Origin: Galactobacillus timonensis
GTDB lineage: Bacteria; Bacillota_I; Bacilli_A; Erysipelotrichales; Erysipelotrichaceae
Assembly: GCF_900240265.1 (NCBI RefSeq)
Contig: NZ_LT964739.1
Span: 239,126-303,125, forward strand
Direction: 5' to 3'
Length of the DNA stretch: 64,000 nt
The notes under the pieces are model-generated. The model had not been told where the DNA came from, made no database searches, and worked only from the letters and a program-made list of their open reading frames with translations. The position numbers and the translations under genes were made by a program. Shown piece after piece: positions 10,563 through 18,667 of the stretch. Numbering within the stretch: position 1 is the stretch's first letter; every line of letters starts with the position of its first letter.

Positions 10563-11873
10563 TCAGGCCTGTACGGCATTCTTTTCTTCCGCGAGCTTCT
10601 CACGGTCCAATGCCTTGATAAACGGGAAGTAAATCAAAGCATCAACCACAATTAGCACCAGAACAAGGATAAATGCCCTTACATCGACCGTAGAAATCAT
10701 CGCAGCAATCGGGCAGAACAGATTCCAGCCCGGATATGATACAGTACGCGACACCAAACCAGTTGACATGCAGATATAGGTGATGATCATGTTTGCAACC
10801 GGTGCCCCGATAAATGGAACAGCCATAATCGGATTCATCATTAGTGGAACACCGAAGATGACCGGTTCATTGATATTGAAGAAGGCAGGTACAATTCCAA
10901 GCTTTCCAACTGTCTTTAACTGCTTTGATTTGCATGCAAAGCACAGCAGAAGTACCAGTCCAAACGTTGCGCCGGACCCACCGATCATGACAAAGAACCA
11001 CCAGTACGGTTCTGTAATGACATATGGAAGTTGCGTACCCGTCGTACCTGCAGCATATGCAGAAATATTTGCCGCCAGTGCTGTTGCCCAGAATGCGCCC
11101 ATCGGGCCGGTAATGACGGAATCATGAATTCCAAACCACCAGAACAGCATAACAAGGAACACAAGAATAATACCGCCCCAAATGCTGTCAGTAGCCTTCA
11201 GAACCGGAGCCAGGATTGTCGAAATAATTGCCGGGAATGTAGAACCTGTCAAAGCGATCGTAACGGCATGCACAAGTCCAAATACAAGCAGCACAATCGC
11301 AACCGGAATCAACATCCCGAACGATTCCGTAAGAGCTTCCGGAACTCCCTGCCCCTCTAGCGAGATATAGCCAACCTTCTTATTTGTCAGCCAGCGCAGA
11401 AGTTCAATCGAAAGAATACTGGAAATCAAGGCCGCAAAGAGGCCGGTACCACCAAGATAGTCAAATGTCTTTGCACCACTGGGATCCATGACGGCAACGA
11501 TCATATAAGAGACAACAGCGGTCAAAACAGGGATAAAACCCTTCATCTTATATGTCTGATTGCCCAGGAAATACCCGATGCCGGCTGCCACAAACAGTGA
11601 CAGAAACTCCATGCAGATGGTATAGATTGCACCAATCGGTGTTCCAACCACATTTGCAAATGCCGCCCAGCCTTTCATAAAGCTGTACAGGAAACCCGGA
11701 TCCAATGTCGTATAATCCACCGGCGGTGAAATCAATACGAGTGCAAGTGAACCGAGCGTCATGAACGGAATCATGCTCATGAACGAGTTTGAGATCGCCT
11801 TCAAATAGCGATTGCTGGCAAGCTTATTCGCTGCCGGGAGCATTTTTTCTTCAATGAATGATGACTTAGCCAT
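10563..11873 (-). CDS. PTS cellobiose/beta-glucoside-type IIC permease
   Basis: Membrane permease of the PTS, 436 residues with about ten hydrophobic segments, as in CelB/LicC. Conserved IIC features are seen: the N-terminal KLASNRYLKAISNSFMSMIP, the WWFGIHDS motif near the middle and the NINEPVIFGVPLMMNPIM motif that forms part of the substrate site. It lies between IIA and IIB, 21 bases after IIA. With the GH1 enzyme downstream, cellobiose or another aryl- or beta-glucoside is the likely sugar. Confidence 0.92.
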   Translation of the reverse strand: MAKSSFIEEKMLPAANKLASNRYLKAISNSFMSMIPFMTLGSLALVLISPPVDYTTLDPGFLYSFMKGWAAFANVVGTPIGAIYTICMEFLSLFVAAGIGYFLGNQTYKMKGFIPVLTAVVSYMIVAVMDPSGAKTFDYLGGTGLFAALISSILSIELLRWLTNKKVGYISLEGQGVPEALTESFGMLIPVAIVLLVFGLVHAVTIALTGSTFPAIISTILAPVLKATDSIWGGIILVFLVMLFWWFGIHDSVITGPMGAFWATALAANISAYAAGTTGTQLPYVITEPYWWFFVMIGGSGATFGLVLLLCFACKSKQLKTVGKLGIVPAFFNINEPVIFGVPLMMNPIMAVPFIGAPVANMIITYICMSTGLVSRTVSYPGWNLFCPIAAMISTVDVRAFILVLVLIVVDALIYFPFIKALDREKLAEEKNAVQA

Positions 11874-11894
11874 ACTTTATCCCCTTTCTTCGTC

Positions 11895-12218
11895 TCAATC
11901 ATTTACTGCCAAATGTTTGTAAAGCCTGATCAGATCTCGTACATTCTGCTCATAGGACATTGCATGCATCAGATGATCCTGTGCATGAATCAGAATGATA
12001 GAGAACGGAATCTCTTCGTTTCTTGCTTCCGCGTTCAGAAGATTTGTCTGTGACTGATGTGCCTGTACGAGCTGCTGATCCCCTGTTTTCATCAGCTCTT
12101 CCGCACCCGCAAAATCAAAGTTCGAAGCTGCTTCCCCGGCTTTTACAAAGCTGTCGAATGCTTCGCCAGCATGGGAAATAACCTGAAATGAAATCATCTG
12201 AACTTCTTCTTTTGTCAT
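11895..12218 (-). CDS. PTS lactose/cellobiose-type IIA subunit
   Basis: First gene of the PTS operon. The 107-residue helical protein accepts phosphate from HPr. The active histidine is His78 in the motif LIHAQDHLMHA, conserved across lactose/cellobiose IIA proteins. GGCGGAGGAATT precedes ATG 12218. The 152-base gap to the divergent regulator must hold the operon promoter; an imperfect palindrome GAATCCTGCAGATTC at about 12239-12253 could be a regulator target, but this is a guess. Confidence 0.92.
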   Translation of the reverse strand: MTKEEVQMISFQVISHAGEAFDSFVKAGEAASNFDFAGAEELMKTGDQQLVQAHQSQTNLLNAEARNEEIPFSIILIHAQDHLMHAMSYEQNVRDLIRLYKHLAVND

Positions 12219-12370
12219 TAATTCCTCCGCCCCTTTTCAGAATCCTGCAGATTCCTGAAATAAATCTCTTCTTGTAAAAAGAATAATTTTTTCAACATCA
12301 AAAAGAAAATTGCATTTTGCGGCACCTCCCGCAGACGAACATTCTCCATGTTTTGTGTAATGATATATTC

Positions 12371-14248
12371 ATGGATGAGTTAACGAATAAATTGACAGAG
12401 CGCCAATGGGCACTGTTAAAGGCAATTCAACAGTGTGGCGGCAAGGCCAGCGGAAAAACATTATCCGGTCGGCTGAATCTTTCGCTTCGAACCGTTCAGT
12501 CCGAGATGCGGATTCTGAAAACCGATGGATACATATCTTCCGATCCGGAGGGATATCGGATTTCCAGCCACGCTGCCACGCTGATAAGCACTCCCGTCAA
12601 GAACGGTGGCGATGTAGACCAAATTATTCACGCACTGTTATTTTCCGATTCTCCGGTCTCTATCTATGATCTGTGTGATGAATTTGCGCTCAGCGAATCC
12701 GCTTTGAACGTGCGCCTTACACACATTCAAAACTATGTCCGCAAAGACAGCCTGAAACTTATTCGTAAGGGTTCACTTGTATCCATCGAAGGTTCAGAAT
12801 TGAACAAGCGCCGGATGATTCGAGGGTTGATTATTGACAATGTAAAAGAAAACGCAAATGGAATTGCGTGTTATCAGAGGTACTTTCCAGGGATTGATGT
12901 CGATGTTGTTCAAAACATTATTGTTTCTTCTTTACAGGATGCAGGCTTCTATATCCAGGCCCCTTATGCATCATCTCTCTATCTGAGCATTCTTATCTTT
13001 CTGTACCGGATTCTCCACAATATTCATACACCGGATCTGAATAATCCGATTGATACTGCATCGGTAGAATACATGCTTGCACAAACCATCGTGAAAAGGT
13101 TTGGGCAACACTACACTATTTCCTATACAGGAAATGACGCATCCTACCTTGCTTCGCTTTTCCAAGGGCAGATTTCACAGAGTGCAGGTCAGAGGATTTT
13201 GAAAATCGATGTAATCGAAAAACGAGTGACGGAATTATTGACCGAGGTCCTTGAGGAGCGTTTTGTTCCAGCTGATGTTTCGCCATTCATCCATAATCTT
13301 TCGCTTCATATATATGAATTGATTCATCGTTGCCAGACACATAATGTTGTATTGAGCAATTCCTATGTGAGTCTGAAAGAAAGTTCACCATTCATCTACG
13401 ATGTAGCCGTTGCCTTCGCAAAAGAGCTGGAAAAGGAATACAGCATTCAAATCCCAGATGATGAAATTGCATTCCTGGCTGTCCATATCGGTCTAATCAT
13501 TGCATCGCAGAACGCTGATAAATCGTCCCCTGTTTCCATCCTTCTTTTCGCTTCTAACTATCATGGCATCGCTGAAATGATCCGACAAAGAATGATAGAG
13601 AGCTATCAGGACCGTATTACTGTCGAGATTGCTGATATCCTGTCTTCATCATCCATTTTTTCAATCTATGACCTGATCATCAGCACCACGCATCTTTCTG
13701 TCATCGGCGGTAATGTCATTGAAATCTCACCGTTTTATTCCGTAATGGACAGAACGCGCGTTGATGAAGCCATTACTGCATGTTTGAAGAGAAAAGAAGC
13801 CTCTCGCTGGAAGAGAGACATCATGAATGCTTTCGCACCTGATCTCTTCTTTATTCGTGATGATATTGATACATCCACAGAAGCAATCCGGTTTCTATGT
13901 GACAGAATGATTCGCTTCGGTGCGGTGGATGAAAACTATACAGAATCAGTACTAGAACGTGAATCCCTATCACCAACCTGCTTTTTCAATGAGTTTGCAA
14001 TTCCGCATGCGTTAGAAATGAACGCAAAGAAGACGATGTTTGCAATCCTTATCAATAAAAACGGGATTCAATGGAGCAGCTCCAAAGTACAGCTCTGCAT
14101 GATGATTGCAATCACAAAGGAAGACAGCAAGGTCTTCTCCGATACCTACAATGGAGCTGTCCATGTTCTGACCGATTTCTCGAAATTTACAAAGCTCATT
14201 AACAGCAAGACATTCGCCGAGTTTATTCTGAATTTCATGCAGGATTGA
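12371..14248 (+). CDS. PRD-domain transcriptional activator, LicR/ManR-type
   Basis: Controls the adjacent PTS operon in response to sugar flux. The 625-residue protein has an N-terminal DNA-binding HTH (RQWALLKAIQQCGG, then LSGRLNLSLRTVQSEM), two PTS-regulation domains (about residues 150-260 and 280-385, with AFLAVHIGLII in PRD2), a IIB-like domain and a C-terminal IIA domain. The IIA histidine is seen in FAIPHALEM. Phosphorylation by PTS proteins at these histidines tunes activity in this family. ATG 12371 starts the HTH; an in-frame TTG at 12317 would add 18 residues unlike the family. No good Shine-Dalgarno precedes 12371. It is divergent from the PTS genes. Confidence 0.88.
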   Translation: MDELTNKLTERQWALLKAIQQCGGKASGKTLSGRLNLSLRTVQSEMRILKTDGYISSDPEGYRISSHAATLISTPVKNGGDVDQIIHALLFSDSPVSIYDLCDEFALSESALNVRLTHIQNYVRKDSLKLIRKGSLVSIEGSELNKRRMIRGLIIDNVKENANGIACYQRYFPGIDVDVVQNIIVSSLQDAGFYIQAPYASSLYLSILIFLYRILHNIHTPDLNNPIDTASVEYMLAQTIVKRFGQHYTISYTGNDASYLASLFQGQISQSAGQRILKIDVIEKRVTELLTEVLEERFVPADVSPFIHNLSLHIYELIHRCQTHNVVLSNSYVSLKESSPFIYDVAVAFAKELEKEYSIQIPDDEIAFLAVHIGLIIASQNADKSSPVSILLFASNYHGIAEMIRQRMIESYQDRITVEIADILSSSSIFSIYDLIISTTHLSVIGGNVIEISPFYSVMDRTRVDEAITACLKRKEASRWKRDIMNAFAPDLFFIRDDIDTSTEAIRFLCDRMIRFGAVDENYTESVLERESLSPTCFFNEFAIPHALEMNAKKTMFAILINKNGIQWSSSKVQLCMMIAITKEDSKVFSDTYNGAVHVLTDFSKFTKLINSKTFAEFILNFMQD

Positions 14249-14404
14249 TTCTATTTGACGCTATAGCTTGTGCACTTCTCTTTCTGCTTTCATTTAGTAC
14301 TGCCGATTCTTTTCAATAGAGGCCGATAGATCAAGCTTATTTCTCCCACCTACCGGCGCAGTAATCCAAATACACAGATTCTGTCGAGTTAATTCCTGCT
14401 AAGA

Positions 14405-14434
14405 AGAAGACCTCGATCAGAATGTAGATCAAGG
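14405..14434 (-). terminator. Terminator of the integrase-led operon
   Basis: The minus strand reads GACCTTGATC, an 8-base loop, GATCGAGGTC, then a T-rich run. It lies about 35 bases after the stop of the YhaM-like gene. The remaining gap 14249-14404 shows nothing identifiable. Confidence 0.55.
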
Positions 14435-14468
14435 TCAATGTACTATACATGCACGCAATGTGTACCAG

Positions 14469-15449
14469 TCACTCTTTTGGACGATATACGCGTACGTTAT
14501 CGAGGAAGTAATTTGCAGTTTCAGCTGTTTCTCCAGGCTTCAAATCCTTATATGCATCCTCGAAGATCCACACACGGCTATCAGTCAGGTCACAGAGATA
14601 GAGCAGATAGGCTTCAAGGAACTTGGGCTGCACGCAAGCTCCAAACTCCGGGTTTCCATGATGGCTCAGCAACATATGCTGCAACAGCATCTTCTTTTCC
14701 GGGTCAATCGAAAGCTCGTCACACACTCTGCCGATGTACTCGGCACCAATGAACAAATGGCCTTCGAGATTGCCCTCATTGGTGTAACCACTGACCAGAC
14801 CGAACTTGCTGCGCTGAAATTCCCGAATCTTGCCAATGTCATGCAGGATCACGCCACAATACAGCAGTTCCGCATTGATCAGAGTCGGATACGCCGCAAC
14901 AAAACCTTTCGCGACCCTGAGCATACCTGTCAGATGCTGAAGAAGGCCGCCAACTCCATTTTCATGGACTTTCTGCGCAGCGGGGATCCTCAGTAACACT
15001 TCTCTGTTATCTGACAGTACTTTCTCAGTTAACCGCTTGTAATCCGAATCGTGAAACCCATCTACCGTATTCCAGAGTTCTGAAAACATATTTTCCAATG
15101 GCTCGGGTGCCATTGGCAACAGCAGTCTCAAGTACTCATCCGGGATAGGGTGATCATCCGGTATACGCTGAAGCATGTTAACGTTGATCTGAAGCTTACC
15201 GTTGTATGTCTCGACTGTGAATCCTGCATGTACTGCTTCGCCGGCAACGAGAGCATCCATTTCCGGCTTTTTCTCCCATACCTTACCCGAAATAGAGCCT
15301 GTCGCATCCTGAAGTGTTACAGCCAAATACGGTTTTCCGGTTGTTGTATTGCGAGGCGTGATGGCCTGCAACAGATATACGCTTTTGCAGGCCATTCCTT
15401 CCGCGAGTCCACTGATATCCTGATGCTGATAACGCCTTGTTTCGCCCAT
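14469..15449 (-). CDS. YhaM-like 3'-5' exoribonuclease (OB-fold plus HD domain)
   Basis: Predicted exonuclease of the YhaM/CBF1 family. The 326-residue protein has an N-terminal OB-fold nucleic-acid-binding domain (about residues 15-105, TLQDATGSISGKVWEKK) and an HD domain (about 155-290). The metal-binding motif is HDIGKI near 203-208, with a supporting HHG near 263. It starts one base after the preceding gene, so it is the last gene of the operon with the integrase and MobC-like genes. That is unusual: YhaM is normally a chromosomal housekeeping gene. It may be a mobile paralogue used on element DNA or RNA; this is inference. Confidence 0.8.
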   Translation of the reverse strand: MGETRRYQHQDISGLAEGMACKSVYLLQAITPRNTTTGKPYLAVTLQDATGSISGKVWEKKPEMDALVAGEAVHAGFTVETYNGKLQINVNMLQRIPDDHPIPDEYLRLLLPMAPEPLENMFSELWNTVDGFHDSDYKRLTEKVLSDNREVLLRIPAAQKVHENGVGGLLQHLTGMLRVAKGFVAAYPTLINAELLYCGVILHDIGKIREFQRSKFGLVSGYTNEGNLEGHLFIGAEYIGRVCDELSIDPEKKMLLQHMLLSHHGNPEFGACVQPKFLEAYLLYLCDLTDSRVWIFEDAYKDLKPGETAETANYFLDNVRVYRPKE

Positions 15450-15450
15450 G

Positions 15451-16158
15451 TCAGATCTCCCAACAGGTAATGAACTCAGACGGGAACTCTTCCGAATCCG
15501 GGTTCAGCCCATTCTCTGCCCGAAAGGATACCTTCCTGTTTCCCTTCTCAACAGTCAAATGACTGCTGAATTCCGTCCATCCGTGGGCATAAAACCAGTG
15601 ATCATCATAATCATTGCCGATCGGCTGAACAATGTTTTCCATGAACGATGCCATATTGAACAGCGTCCCGTCACTGAGATTCTGGATATTGGCATCGATC
15701 ACTGCCATAACCAGCTCGCTCAATCCAGTCTCCTTGGTGACTGCCTGCTTCAACGCTGCCCATGCAAAAGTGGCAAACATATCATTGCTGAGGTTCAGAG
15801 TATCATCCACCATAACGCTTGTTGCTGCGTCATACATCCGCATTCGTTCTGTAACTGAACTCAGGGCTTTTGCTCTTGCTTCTTTTTCCTCAGAAAGCCG
15901 ATTGCTGAAGGAAAGCCAGCCATGCTCGCAGAGCCAGTCATAATCGGATTCGCAGGAACACGACTGAACTTCGCTTTCCATAAGCGATGCCATCATGAAC
16001 AGTGAACCGTCATTAAGATAAGAAATGCTGGGCGAAATGGATGCCATCAGAAGCTCTCCAATATCAGGTGCCTCTGACACCGTATACCTGATCGCTTCCA
16101 GTGCAAATACGCTGAAGATCTCACTGCTCATTGCTACGTTGTTGGTTGTGTTTCTCAT
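15451..16158 (-). CDS. Unknown protein with an internal duplication
   Basis: A 235-residue protein I do not recognise. Residues 11-92 and 123-204 are clearly two copies of one unit: both contain F..FA..A(L/I)....V, then (D)G(S/T)LF.MAS(L/F)ME..VQ and DYD...HGW..FS..L. A short positively charged linker joins the repeats. No signal peptide, membrane segment or catalytic motif is seen, so a binding or scaffold role is more likely than catalysis. ATG 16158 overlaps the stop of the MobC-like gene as ATGA, which suggests coupled translation. The first repeat has two extra cysteines (SCSC). Confidence 0.65.
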   Translation of the reverse strand: MRNTTNNVAMSSEIFSVFALEAIRYTVSEAPDIGELLMASISPSISYLNDGSLFMMASLMESEVQSCSCESDYDWLCEHGWLSFSNRLSEEKEARAKALSSVTERMRMYDAATSVMVDDTLNLSNDMFATFAWAALKQAVTKETGLSELVMAVIDANIQNLSDGTLFNMASFMENIVQPIGNDYDDHWFYAHGWTEFSSHLTVEKGNRKVSFRAENGLNPDSEEFPSEFITCWEI

Positions 16159-16523
16159 TTCATGTTCTCCTTTTCTTCTTTAGATTCATGGATTCGATTG
16201 ATTCCACAATCGATTGTTGCCTGATACATTTCGACGATATATGCGATTCGGGTCAACTGTTCATCGCTGAGTTCCCCGCGGGTTTTGAGTGCTTCCAGCT
16301 CCTGAATCATTGCTTCAATCTCCCTCTTCAAAGCAAGGAAGATGCGAGGATTTCCTGTCACTACAATTTCGTGATTCAGAAGTTTGCTGATGATATAGTC
16401 CTGACTGGTCATTCCCGACAAATGAACCAGAGTCTTGAGTTCAAGATACTCATCCTGCGAGAGACGGATGCCGCAGAATTTATTGCGCCACCGTCCCCTT
16501 GCATCCAGGTTTTTCCTACTCAT
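16155..16523 (-). CDS. MobC-like mobilisation/relaxosome protein
   Basis: A 122-residue protein that resembles MobC-type relaxosome accessory proteins. Near residues 15-45 it has a ribbon-helix-helix-like pattern (IRLSQDEYLELKTLVHLSGM, then TSQDYIISKLLN), followed by a helical C-terminal part. It would bind DNA at an origin of transfer, but no relaxase gene or oriT is visible nearby. ATG 16523 is chosen because AAGGAGG lies 6 bases upstream; ATG 16526 is also possible. It overlaps the integrase gene by 8 bases. It may serve a larger mobilisable element whose other parts were lost, or act as a local regulator. Confidence 0.6.
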   Translation of the reverse strand: MSRKNLDARGRWRNKFCGIRLSQDEYLELKTLVHLSGMTSQDYIISKLLNHEIVVTGNPRIFLALKREIEAMIQELEALKTRGELSDEQLTRIAYIVEMYQATIDCGINRIHESKEEKENMK

Positions 16524-17598
16524 CATCCACCTCCTTCTGGATATCATCCAGTCTTCCAGCCATCTTCCGCTGCGCATTTGGAAACAAATGGGCATAGTGA
16601 AATGTAATGTAGACACTGCTGTGGCCAACACGTGCTCCAATTTCCAGTGCACTGAACCCCTCATGGATCAAAAGTGATACATGGGAATGCCTCAAATCAT
16701 GAACCCTGATCTGATGGACTCCAGCTTTAGCTGCGCCACTCTTGATATGCTTGGTCAAATGGCTTTTCGTCAACGGGAACAGTCGCTGATCATCCTGAGG
16801 GTTGTAGATCATCTTCAGATAGTCCCGAAGCTCATTGATAAGGAATTCGGGAATTTCCACTTTCCGGACGCTCATATCGGTCTTGGGGCTTGTGATATGC
16901 TCCTCCCCGTGCAAGATATAAAAGGTCTTGTTGATATCGATGTATCCCTCATCGAGATGGATATCTTTAGGAGTAAGAGCAAGCAGCTCACCCTCCCGCA
17001 GCCCTGCCCAGTAAAGAACCTCAAATGCGTAGTAATACATCGGCTCCGCCATTTCTTCCAGAGCGAATTTCCGGTATTCCTCAGTCGTCCAGAAGGAAAT
17101 CTTCACTTCCTTATCCGTTCCAAGGTTTCCGACAACTGCAGCTACATTTTTCGGAAGCTCGTAATACCGAACCGCAAAGTTCAGCACAGCCGACAACTGA
17201 TTGTGAACCGTCTTGAGATAAGACTTACTCAGCTTTTCTCCGTTTGGCATCCGATATGTCAGCAACATATTCTGCCAAGACAACACATCCGCTGTCGTAA
17301 GCTTGTTCACCGCACGTTCCCCAAGATAAGGCGTTATCCATTTCGAATAGATCATCATCTTCTCATAGAAGGTGTCAGGCTTAATCCGTTCCTTCATATT
17401 GGTCATGTAGAGATCGATGAAGCTTGACAGCGTCATATCCAAGGTTCCTGCAGTTCTCAGCTTGAACTGGTTTTCCCAGGAAAGGGCATCCCTCTTCGTT
17501 TTGAACCCACGTTTCGTGAGCCACTTGCGCTTCCCGTCCCAGGTCAGATAGCTGAGCTTCACAATCCACGATCCGTTTTTCTGCTTATATGCAGGCAT
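16516..17598 (-). CDS. Tyrosine site-specific integrase
   Basis: A 360-residue integrase of the Tn916/phage type. It has an N-terminal arm-binding domain (AYKQKNGSWIVKLSYLTWDGKR), a SAM-like core-binding domain and a C-terminal catalytic domain. Catalytic signatures are AGLREGELLAL (Arg box I), HDLRHSHVSLL (box II) and GHSSVYITFHYAHL with the nucleophile tyrosine. Start ATG 17598 lies one base after the HTH gene stop; a longer frame to 17661 would overlap it. Unusually for an integrase, three further genes follow in the same operon, each overlapping or abutting the next. Attachment sites were not found by eye. Confidence 0.9.
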   Translation of the reverse strand: MPAYKQKNGSWIVKLSYLTWDGKRKWLTKRGFKTKRDALSWENQFKLRTAGTLDMTLSSFIDLYMTNMKERIKPDTFYEKMMIYSKWITPYLGERAVNKLTTADVLSWQNMLLTYRMPNGEKLSKSYLKTVHNQLSAVLNFAVRYYELPKNVAAVVGNLGTDKEVKISFWTTEEYRKFALEEMAEPMYYYAFEVLYWAGLREGELLALTPKDIHLDEGYIDINKTFYILHGEEHITSPKTDMSVRKVEIPEFLINELRDYLKMIYNPQDDQRLFPLTKSHLTKHIKSGAAKAGVHQIRVHDLRHSHVSLLIHEGFSALEIGARVGHSSVYITFHYAHLFPNAQRKMAGRLDDIQKEVDDE

Positions 17599-17599
17599 A

Positions 17600-17797
17600 T
17601 CAGTGCACCCCCAGACCGCCGTAGATGCGCGTCTCGAAGTAGTTCTTACTGACACGGCCATGAATAGTCAGATAACCCATCTTCTCAAGCTCGGTATTCA
17701 TCGAAGCAATGACCTTATAGGCTTTGGAGACAGATATTGACATGATCGCTGCTACGTCCTGAGCATTCAGGAACAAACTTCCACTGGTGTTGTTCAT
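17600..17797 (-). CDS. Small HTH protein, excisionase-like
   Basis: A 65-residue winged-helix/MerR-like protein (LNAQDVAAIMSISVSKAYKV, then GYLTIHGRVSKNYFETRIYG). Proteins of this size and sequence type lie just before tyrosine integrase genes in conjugative and mobilisable elements and act as excisionases or integrase regulators. ATG 17797 is chosen because GGGAGA is 7 bases upstream; an ATG two codons earlier sits too close to it. It is one base from the integrase gene. The three-residue tail GVH is not conserved-looking. Confidence 0.75.
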   Translation of the reverse strand: MNNTSGSLFLNAQDVAAIMSISVSKAYKVIASMNTELEKMGYLTIHGRVSKNYFETRIYGGLGVH

Positions 17798-17831
17798 CTT
17801 CATTCTCCCTTCAGAGTGGGGAAATAAAACG

Positions 17832-17854
17832 CCGCGGAGGTGCTTCCTCACGCG
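17832..17854 (-). terminator. Attenuator-like hairpin before the excisionase-type gene
   Basis: The minus strand forms CCGCG(T)GAGG / CCTCCGCGG with a 5-base loop, then CGTTTTATTT. It lies 35 bases before the start codon and about 150 bases after the promoter, so it could limit readthrough into the integrase operon. Confidence 0.5.
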
Positions 17855-17886
17855 GTGTCCTAGATGAACATCGTTTCCGAGTGCTT

Positions 17887-17922
17887 GCATTGATATTGTG
17901 TTAAACATTACAATATCGATGC
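17887..17922. repeat. 13-bp inverted repeat in the integrase-operon leader
   Basis: GCATTGATATTGT (17887-17899) and ACAATATCGATGC (17910-17922) are inverted with one mismatch and a 10-base spacer. It could be a protein-binding site, a recombinase core site, or an RNA stem in the leader. Confidence 0.5.
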
Positions 17923-18014
17923 GGTGCAGCTCGGCTGCTGTGAGGTACCAGTCCTACCTTGCAGGTCTGAGGAGGTGCGAACTCTTCAGGCTGCCGCTTT
18001 TTATTTCCATCTAT

Positions 18015-18043
18015 AATGTAGCATACATGGTACCATGTGTCAA
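18015..18043 (-). promoter_or_regulatory. Promoter of the integrase operon with palindromic operator
   Basis: On the minus strand TTGACA (18038-18043) and TACATT (18015-18020) are exactly 17 bases apart. A perfect 14-bp palindrome ACATGGTACCATGT (18025-18038) fills most of the spacer, so a bound repressor would block the polymerase. The RHH gene diverges from it and is the obvious candidate. Confidence 0.65.
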
Positions 18044-18088
18044 GCGAACTTTACCAGTTTCTGTGGTATAGTTTTGGAAGAGGTAACA

Positions 18089-18301
18089 ATGGTAAGCGAG
18101 GCGAAGAAAAAAGCAGATCGTAAATGGGAAGCAGAAAAAACGGATGCTGTTCGTTTTCGTGTACCTAAAGGCATGCGCGACAAGATCAAGAAGTGTGCGG
18201 AATTAAACGGCGAAACCGTCAATGAAATGCTAATGCGGTTGGTCGAAGCTGAAATGAAACGCACTTTCCCTAATGGAGAAAGTGGCACAGATTCGCAATA
18301 G
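18089..18301 (+). CDS. Ribbon-helix-helix (Arc-like) regulator
   Basis: A 70-residue protein with a basic N-terminus (MVSEAKKKADRKWEAEKTD) and an Arc/MetJ-type pattern: the strand VRFRVPKGM followed by helices RDKIKKCAELNGETVNEMLMR and LVEAEMKR. It is probably a dimeric DNA-binding repressor. It is divergent from the integrase operon and 46 bases from the palindrome in that promoter, which suggests it controls both directions. ATG 18089 is preferred because GAAGAGGT lies just upstream; an in-frame ATG at 18035 would start within the palindrome. No toxin gene follows, so an antitoxin role is unlikely. Confidence 0.7.
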   Translation: MVSEAKKKADRKWEAEKTDAVRFRVPKGMRDKIKKCAELNGETVNEMLMRLVEAEMKRTFPNGESGTDSQ

Positions 18302-18348
18302 CCATTATTGAATTCAGAGAGAAAGCAAATCTTTTATTCTTCTGCAGA

Positions 18349-18383
18349 GGCAGTTATTCTCTATAATACACTGCCCCTTTTTT
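18349..18383 (+). terminator. Terminator after the RHH gene
   Basis: GGCAGT and ACTGCC pair across a 15-base loop and are followed by CCTTTTTT. The rest of the gap up to 18550 contains no convincing gene. Confidence 0.45.
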
Positions 18384-18557
18384 GCGCAGTCATTCGCATG
18401 ATATCCCGCTTATCCTCGCTCTGTTCATTCGTTGAAGCAATCATGCATTCATATCATCTGTCTCACAGTTCCCGTCCAGTTTGTTGCCAGGCATGACCAA
18501 TTCATTTCTCCAAAAGCAGCTTCTAATTCAGCAATAGTGGCTATTATCGAGGCTTCG

Positions 18558-18577
18558 GGCATGATTGTGGGTGAAAA
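18558..18577 (+). repeat. Left inner inverted repeat of the ISL3 element
   Basis: Pairs with 20061-20080 at 18 of 20 positions. Confidence 0.8.
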
Positions 18578-18667
18578 ATCAATTTCAAACAGAAAATAAA
18601 GATTGAAAAAGCCATCCTAGCTCCTGTAATGTATCAGCGACCAAACATCAACATAAAGGAGACCAAG

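Noticed and set aside
18308..18496. A 62-codon plus-strand frame after the RHH gene
   Set aside because: It runs through a terminator-like stem and has no domain or ribosome-binding site.
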